Positions 57,540 to 64,000 of a DNA stretch of 64,000 nt are shown here, piece after piece. The DNA is from Isoetes taiwanensis (lineage: Eukaryota; Streptophyta; Lycopodiopsida; Isoetales; Isoetaceae). The stretch spans positions 3,361,534 through 3,425,533 of the forward strand of contig JAJEKV010000098.1 in the NCBI GenBank assembly GCA_021234155.1. The letters are read 5' to 3'. How positions within the stretch are numbered: position 1 is the stretch's first letter; the number at the start of each line of letters is the position of its first letter. Both the position numbers and the translations under genes were made by a program. Under the pieces are notes generated by a model, which saw only the letters and a list, made by a program, of their open reading frames with translations, ran no database searches and was not told the origin of the DNA.

Positions 57540-59480
57540 TATTTGTGGATTAAACATACTGAGAATATATACAGATCAATATATCTGGCCCAGGATTTTG
57601 CACGTTGTTGAAGCACTTCTGGAATGTAAGGTGCTAGGATGGCTACCCGAGATGTTTGTAAAAGCACACGTGTTGATGCAAATAAGAAACTTTATAAAAT
57701 TCGATGAATTACAAGAAATTTCTTTTAGTACAATAATAAATCTCGATAATTATAATTAAAGGACCACATTTTCTCTGGTATGTAAGATTCTAAATTTGAG
57801 CTCTGCTCATCAATGGCCAAATGGCTCAGCCCTATGCAAGCCATCATCCCTTGATCGCATGCAATCCAATAGAAAATAAAGAGACCATGCGTTCATTCAT
57901 ACTATACATTCTATGTCCACCCATCAAATAGAATACAGTTTTAAACCTTATCGCTATTGATAAAGTGTAAGTATTCAGATTAGAGTGGAACACAGTTCTC
58001 AAACAAGCAGCGAATTCTCTCCATCTATCAAAGTTAGGACGTGGACATTTTGCCCTTTTTTGGTCCAAATTAAAACCCACAATAAGTCTATGCTTGGTCA
58101 TCTAAAAATGTGACATTTTTGTTGCCGAATTGTTTTTATTGGGGGGCTAAAATGTCGTTGTTCCTAACTTTTATGTAAAGAAATGGCCGGAGCTTGCTGG
58201 TTTGTAGTGAAACAATTGGCCCGTTGCTTCGGGCCTCACCAGGTTGTTTTAACATGAAACAATTTGCTCCTTGTTGATTTTAATTACTAAATTGAGTTGG
58301 TTACTTAAATGAGATATTTAAGAGTGAGTTAATTATTAGTCCATTATAAATAGAAATGCCTTTTTATTCATCACATTTGGATTCTTATGGTAGAGTGTCA
58401 TAATTCTATATGTGTATAGAAAGGCAATCTTTCTGTATTTCTTTTGCTCACAATTACAACAAGAAAACAGTTTTCATGTATTTTTTCATCATCGTGTCCA
58501 TCCAAAGAATGTAGATTGCTAGGGAAGTTCTAATTTTTTCCAACTTTACGTTGAGGTATGGACTCAATGACCCACCCATACACAGGTCATTTTTTGGAAT
58601 TATATCCCTAGCATGTTCGAAGATGGCTCATTAAAACCCAAAATGGATGCATCATGTTCATCAATCTTTGACAATGTTATGATGTAGAATGGACTTGGCT
58701 TGATTGAGAGGTGTTAAAGTGCTTCGATATCACCCGTGTTAAAATCTTATGTAGGCTTCTAATTTTCTAGCTACCTAGGCATTGAGGAAGGAAGTATATT
58801 TTAACGTCCACGGAGGCCAACAGGCCTATGAGACGGTTATAGACATGAGGACCATGGGGAATCAATGGGGTGGTAGAAACGGGTCATGAAGCATTGTCTA
58901 GAAGGTATTGTGTGTAAGAGGTGACGTGGCAGAAATAGGAGGGGAGAAGGCAAAGGATTTAGGATGAGTGAGATTGTTGGAGTTGGGATTCAGGTTCTGC
59001 TGCTGGGTTGGATTGACAGAATCCTTGTTGTTTAGCTAGTCTACTCCAAATGCATAAGACAAGTTATACAGTCAGAATGTTCGCATCAGAACCAGCAGCC
59101 CTGGATATGCCTACACAGAAAGAGTAAGTAATGCTGCACGTTGGGAAGGAAAATTTGCACGTTTGTTGTTGCTCCAACAATAAAACGACACAACCCAACA
59201 TGGCCAGCTGCACTCTAACATAAACTACTTTGCCAAATTCTATCGCACAAGCCGGACTTGTCTCTTGCTTTTGGATCCTTATCGTTTTTTTTTTTTTTTT
59301 TTTTTTTCGCAGCCGCCAATCCTTGCCGCAATAAACTGTCAAACAGAATGGATTCTCTCTACTGTATGCCCCCAACAAGATTCTCAAACTGTTACCATAC
59401 TGTTACGCTTCGGATTTGCAATTTTAAGCACTTTTTTTTTCTTAATTCTGTAGAGATCATTATCTTATTTATTCATTAAA
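57540..59480. other. Unassigned AT-rich DNA
   Basis: No gene or repeat pair recognised. A poly(T) run of about 24 bases lies at 59,285-59,308 and could be the poly(A) end of a minus-strand retroposon. Frames here are short and unremarkable. Confidence 0.4.
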
Positions 59481-61351
59481 GTGGGGCTCAAACTTCGAAT
59501 AATTCTCCCTCAAACGGAAACTGCGGCTATGGAACTGCGGCCATACTGTAGAGCCGCATTTTCCAAGCCCAGCCCATTCTTAGAGCCTAATCATAGGATG
59601 ACATGGTGGAAACGGAAACGTACTTTTGCTGTTTTGGAACATTTGTGTGCTTTTGAAAAGTTTGAGCAAAAATGATGAAAAATGAGGTGATGAGAAGTTT
59701 TTGCATACTCCCCATTTTATCTGGATACCTCTTCATCACCTTCTCTTTTTGCATCACTGTGATGACTTGGCATGCTACTAACATTCCAATTATAAAAAAT
59801 TGTATTATATGTCTTGCATATTTGGATTGTATCTACCGATATACATGTCTTCTTCCCCACCTATCAAATCAAATCCATGCTCTTTTTCTACCATATAAGG
59901 TTATAAGAGACAAGACAAACAAACAAAACTATGGAATGATATTATTAAATGGCTATACTGACATGCGACATGCTGATTTTGGTGTATGACCACAACTAGG
60001 TTTATGTCTAAGTCGGTAAAAACACTGTCATGTACATAATACTCATGTTTATATGGCATGTTCTCTCTTGACTGTGCAATTACATGTATAATATTTTTTG
60101 TACAGTCAGAAACATCATCTAGGGTGGCAATGAAGGAGGTAAAGGTTGTTGGTATAAGAACTGCACTTTAGGCTACTTCTTGTTGTGATTGGAAGCATTT
60201 CAAACAAAATTCATTATGTATCTTAGGCGTGCATTATTGAGTCATTCATTGAGTTATTCGGCCAAATGACATCGTCTTTGTATCATGTATATGTTGCTTT
60301 AACTACAAGAAATTCTCAGCCTCATTCAAAAAATGACAACTCTGCGGTAGCCAGTGTCCCACACAAAAGTTGGTCCTAAGATTGTTCCTCGAGTTCCATA
60401 TCTCTGTTTTTTGTATTTATGACTATCAAGTACTACTTTCTTGCGTGATTGACTTCGAATGGCATAATCTTGGTTGTTGTCTCTTTTTGGAACTTCTCTA
60501 ACAAGCCAACAGAATTACTTGCTATTTACTCAATTGCATGACCCAAACTGCATGAACGAGTTTTAATCTTGCATCTTAGATCAACTAATTTATAATGAAT
60601 CCAAATCTAGAATAAATCTGAAACCGATGTGTTTTACAGATGAAGGAAGGAAGATAAATTAGTTGTTGCTTAAAAGTGGTGCAAGTGGCAAAGTAGCATC
60701 CTTTTTCAGGAAGAAATACTTAAACAAATTGGATGTTGCAACTTTTTTAGATGTCATGAGCTTTCTGTCTTGCATAGAAATTTGGATAGAAGGCATGAAT
60801 TTTCTGATTTAGTTCAGGCACAAATGATTTCAATGAAAGTGAATTGGGGAGATGACAGTATAGCAGAAGAGTCTTAATGTTGAGATGCTTCTAGCTTGAG
60901 ATGTGTTAATTTTCTGGTACAATTGGGAAGCTTATATTTTTGGCAATCTGTTAGACAACTTGGCATGCACCCGCTAAGGATTGAGCTATTCATGCCAACC
61001 TGTACTGTTTTATTATGATGGATTTGTTCTCAAGACAGGTGCGATTTCCTCTTTTCATGCCTTGCATTAGTATGCCTCTAACTAGCTGATCCATTCAGGA
61101 GTTTTTTTATTTTATTTATCAGCATCATTGGGCTAGAAAAACCTTACATAACATGTTTCACTTGGAGAGCTTCTCAATCAATGTTGACATTCCCTTTTAT
61201 CAATATTTTGTCAGAGTAGATCCTTTTAGGGTTTAGGCTATTATCACTCTTTTTATGCCTGTTGGAGATGCATTGCCCTTCCAAAATAGTCCAATTTTGC
61301 CACAGAAAGAACATGTATTTTGTGAATTGATGTTTGTATTTGTTAATGCAG
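59480..61351 (+). other. Probable intron/upstream region of a host gene
   Basis: A plus-strand frame from an ATG at 59,529 (MELRPYCRAAFSKPSPF, then NHRMTWWKRK, to 59,675) might be an upstream exon. The following DNA is AT-rich with intron-like composition up to the acceptor at 61,351. No family is recognised and the link to the exons downstream is unproven. Confidence 0.25.
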
Positions 61352-61579
61352 TTGAAATTTGACAATGTTCTTGGAAGATGCAATTGTAGAGTGTTTGTAA
61401 GGGTCCTATTGTTCTTCCCTTCCTTGGATCGGCATTATTTGGTACCTACCAAAACTTATTCCTCAAAAGAAACTGTTGTAGAAGTGCTCCGGCACATTGA
61501 TGTAGGTCTAAAAAGCGAAGTAATGCTCTACGACAAGGGGATCGTTTCTATACCCAATCTCTATATGCATAAATCCGAG
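61352..61579 (+). CDS. Internal exon of an unidentified host gene (exon A)
   Basis: 228 bp, 76 codons, open throughout, between an acceptor (ttgttaatgcag) and a donor (ccgag|gtaattt), both in phase 0. It reads LKFDNVLGRCNCRVFVRVLL at the start, VPTKTYSSKETVVEVLRHID in the middle and YDKGIVSIPNLYMHKSE at the end. The undamaged frame, good splice sites and globular-looking composition contrast with the broken transposon genes around it. I do not recognise the protein. Further exons seem to follow at 63.0-63.7 kb. Confidence 0.5.
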
Positions 61580-62735
61580 GTAATTTGCTATGTCTTTAGT
61601 TTGAGGCTTCTTTCTTAGTTAAGTCTTTTACCTATTTTCTCTTTCCTTCGGGTTTCAATTTGAGATGCACAATTATAATGAATAGTCTTTTACTACCTAC
61701 ATTAAAATTGCGAAGACATGTTTTATTTCACAAATTGACTGGTAGCATTCCATAGGCAGCCAATCCCTTTTTAAGCTATAAGGACAACACACTATTTTCA
61801 CATACTTGCCCATTTAAGCTATAAGGATAACCAGTCTATCTTACATGCATGGTAGTGCCGTTCTTTGATCATTGCTCATAGTCCATAATCTTAATAAAAT
61901 GGATGATGCTAGAGCAAGCAAATGGAACTAGGAAAGGCTATATTTAGGCGATGTTTAGAAACAAGTTCACTATTTAGATTCTGCCCAGGTGCGCTCATTG
62001 GATCATTGCAAGTCTGAAGGCCAAATTATAGTGAGATTCATATCATACTCCTTGGATGGCATAAGATAAAGTAGTCTCTTAATAGATAAACATCTATCCT
62101 ATTGTTTAAATTTGGTTTTTCCGGGGTTCTGATAACTTTTTGGATTTTTTTCCATGTTGGTTTTCTAAGGTCTAGAAGCTTTTAGCTGCCGAAAAACTTT
62201 TCAGGTATTCCGAAAATCGGGCTTGTGGATTTTTGCATGATTTCGAAATTGTAGGTTTTGGGGTTGCCTTATCCATTCCGAATTCTTCTTTTGTTTTTTG
62301 GCTTGGCTCCATCTTATCCGATCGAGCCGGGAGCACAGCATGGCATGCAGGCCACTAGACTTATGATCTACAGCCGTGAGTTTATATCTTACAGGGTCGG
62401 ATTTGAAGACTAGGTATAGGGTTTTAGGTTGTCGGTTGATGTTTCTATTCTTAATATTTCAGGTCGTCATCAAGCCATTTTGTTTAGATGGCGATAAGCC
62501 ATTTCCTTAGGGTGCATGGGAAACGGAATTTTAGTAACCCTCACAAATTTATTGCATGTGAATCTGGTCAGTTTGGATGGAGTAGCCTAAGAATTGTGTC
62601 TCTATCTGCATGGTAAGAACCATGTTGGTGCTAGTGGAGTTTCGTTTCCTAGCCTTCTGAAAGATCTGCAACCTAGATCACACAGGTGAGTGACCTTGAA
62701 ACTCTTTAAAATAATTTTACTAAGTAGGATAGCCT
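61580..62735. other. Intron-like AT-rich DNA
   Basis: No gene or repeat is recognised between exon A and the MITE. Confidence 0.4.
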
Positions 62736-63018
62736 GGGGTGAAAGCATGGAGCTGGGGGGCATTTTCACGCCAGTCAAGCACCCCCTAAGCACCCAGTGC
62801 TGAAAAACTTATTTATTTTTATCTTTTTTTTTCTATAAATCCATTGAGGCTGAAATTTTGTATTCTAAGGCGTAATATTAATGCGTTTCATAGAAAAATA
62901 TCAAAAAAATAAAATAAAAATATTTTGCAAAAATACAAAGAAAATGTCTCAAAAAGCACCTCCTAAGCACCATGTGTCGCTGACACAAAAAGTGTCCCCA
63001 CCACCATGCTTTTACCCC
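62736..63018. mobile_element. MITE, 283 bp, GGGGTAAAAGCATGG-type terminus, in an intron
   Basis: The left end ggggtgaaagcatgg and the right end, reverse-complemented, ggggtaaaagcatgg begin arms that continue with agctggggggcattt versus tggtggggacacttt, and later with caccccctaagcac/cacctcctaagcac blocks. The terminus matches the MITE at 50,895. It has no coding capacity. It ends about 20 bases before the probable acceptor of exon B and may affect splicing. Confidence 0.8.
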
Positions 63019-63041
63019 TGGTAATTTGTTTTCAAGCCTAG

Positions 63042-63143
63042 ATTTTGTTCTTAATAATGAAGGGGATGCAAATGTTCCACCACCTTTCTTTTCAACACAT
63101 AGGCAAAACAAAGCCAAATTGAGGCTTTATTATCCTGATGCAA
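63042..63143 (+). CDS. Probable exon B of the unidentified host gene
   Basis: The frame reads FVLNNEGDANVPPPFFSTHR, then QNKAKLRLYYPDA. The acceptor is uncertain (caagcctag at 63,041 or the caag just before). Of two possible donors, the one after 63,143 (gcaa|gtgaga) leaves phase 1, which fits exon C. The other (gagaag|gtatga, after 63,151) gives phase 0, which would put exon C out of frame. Confidence 0.45.
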
Positions 63144-63482
63144 GTGAGAAGGTATGAGGCGTGAGTCTATTTCCAAGTAAATTGCAAGAATTTCAACAAG
63201 AATATTGCTACAGATGTGGTAGACTAAGAAATTAAAGCATTTCTAGATATCTGAACTAGCTTTGCTCTGCAGGCTCAGAGCTAAAAATAAGGCTTCGTGA
63301 AGGGCACAATTTTTGGAGAGATTTGTTTGTTGTGATGTATTTCTCCCTTTCTTTTCCGACATGCATATGGCATGGTGCATGAATAATCTATAGTATTTCG
63401 GGCCTCTGTATATTTTTCCCTTTCTGCAAAGCTGCTTTAATTTAGACAGTGAAGAAGGTGAGTTTTCGATGTTAATTTACAG

Positions 63483-63555
63483 TGATTGAGGCAGATATTA
63501 GGCAAGAGATCAAGCTCTTGGGCTCAACTACAAGCACTGTCAGCATTCATGACAG
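63483..63555 (+). CDS. Probable exon C of the unidentified host gene
   Basis: Between acceptor aatttacag and donor gacag|gtaatg. Entered in phase 1 it reads (M)IEADIRQEIKLLGSTTS, then TVSIHD, leaving phase 2. The helical, charged text suggests a coiled segment. It joins exon D in frame. Confidence 0.5.
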
Positions 63556-63681
63556 GTAATGTCTATTGTTTTGCTCTTTCTTAAGTCTGAGTTGGAATAG
63601 AATAGGATCATAAACTTTCACATCTTCTTACAATAGAATCCAGTTCTTATAACTTCAATGATTTATTTATTGCTGCGTTAG

Positions 63682-63730
63682 GTTGAAGAACTTCTTTTCT
63701 TTGGAGATTGCACTGTTGTGGAAATATCAG
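63682..63730 (+). CDS. Probable exon D of the unidentified host gene
   Basis: After acceptor gctgcgttag. Joined to exon C it gives R-LKNFFSLEIALLWKYQ in frame. The donor (atcag|gttcta) is weak, so the exon end is uncertain. The gene probably continues beyond the window. Confidence 0.4.
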
Positions 63731-64000
63731 GTTCTAAATAAATCCCTTTGATTCAAAGTATGATGGATCTAGTAGAGAGACAATGGTCTGGTGTTAATTG
63801 TGGAGATCCTTGATTCTATAGGCATGCATATTAGCCCTGTTCAGATGAGATATATCTGGCTCTTTTGATGAGATTATTATAATCCTCTACATAGAAATCA
63901 TTTCAAAAGTCATATGGATTGGTTGCACATGTCTATATGAGTCAATGTAGTGAATGGTTCTCCAATTTTCAGGTATATTGTTCTTACTACATGATTTTTA
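63731..64000. other. Intron-like DNA at the window edge
   Basis: AT-rich, no clear frame. It ends after ctccaattttcag (63,961-63,973), which could be the acceptor of the next exon. Confidence 0.35.

Noticed and set aside
57340-57759. 139-codon plus-strand frame
   Set aside because: Its first half is antisense to the LINE endonuclease fragment and the rest has no motif; likely chance.
59285-59308. Poly(T) run as a functional terminator or retroposon end
   Set aside because: No retroposon body or target duplication could be recognised beside it; it may be a simple homopolymer.

Overview
This window is nuclear DNA from a plant with a large, transposon-filled genome. The evidence is Ty3/gypsy chromoviruses with a methionine-tRNA primer site, a hAT transposase, LINEs, MITEs, AT-rich spacers and split exons with GT/AG borders. 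The LINE family (RT motif FVDFAKAFDTVPRE, block HSTIDHVFTL) suggests a fern or other seedless vascular plant to me, but this is an impression and not proven. No bacterial, organellar, tRNA or rRNA gene was seen. Almost every element is decayed, with frameshifts, stops or lost catalytic residues.

Layout. 1-6.1 kb: unassigned DNA with a direct-repeat pair near 3.2 and 5.2 kb. 6.1-8.5 kb: a minus-strand chromovirus pol relic. 8.5-14.2 kb: a TATA-like site and an unidentified plus-strand coding relic. 15.0-15.6 kb: a satellite built on the palindrome AAGGAATATTCCTT. 17.0-17.5 kb: a CA-rich to TG-rich strand switch. 17.5-21.6 kb: AT-rich DNA with a possible minus-strand relic. 22.0-23.9 kb: a minus-strand solo LTR carrying a foldback MITE. 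24.0-25.9 kb: the RT part of a minus-strand LINE.

25,948-42,569 is a 16.6-kb chromovirus with 1.6-kb LTRs, inserted in the minus-strand LINE, whose reading frame resumes at 42.57-42.85 kb. Gag, protease, RT, RNase H, integrase and chromodomain occupy 35.3-40.1 kb, a normal-sized core. Between primer site and gag lie about 7.8 kb of surplus DNA. This surplus holds the most unusual content of the window: an intronless histone H3-like reading frame (starts MARTKQT, ends in an H3 C-terminus, long acidic/basic linker between); three 72-bp palindromes spaced exactly 202 bp apart; a TATA promoter; and an unidentified frame of roughly 500 codons.

44.7-57.2 kb: a tandem repeat, then a plus-strand LINE of the same family, split by a 7.1-kb hAT element (47,297-54,422) flanked by a perfect 8-bp target duplication. 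The hAT is itself interrupted by a MITE and a poly(A)-ended insert. 57.3-57.5 kb: a minus-strand LINE endonuclease fragment. 59.5-64 kb: probably part of a host multi-exon gene on the plus strand, with a MITE in one intron.

How the parts relate: the nested order (LINEs first, then chromovirus and hAT, then MITEs) gives a relative chronology. The H3-like frame and the chromodomain lie in one element. Chromodomains of this family are known to read histone H3 tails, so a link is conceivable, but this is inference.
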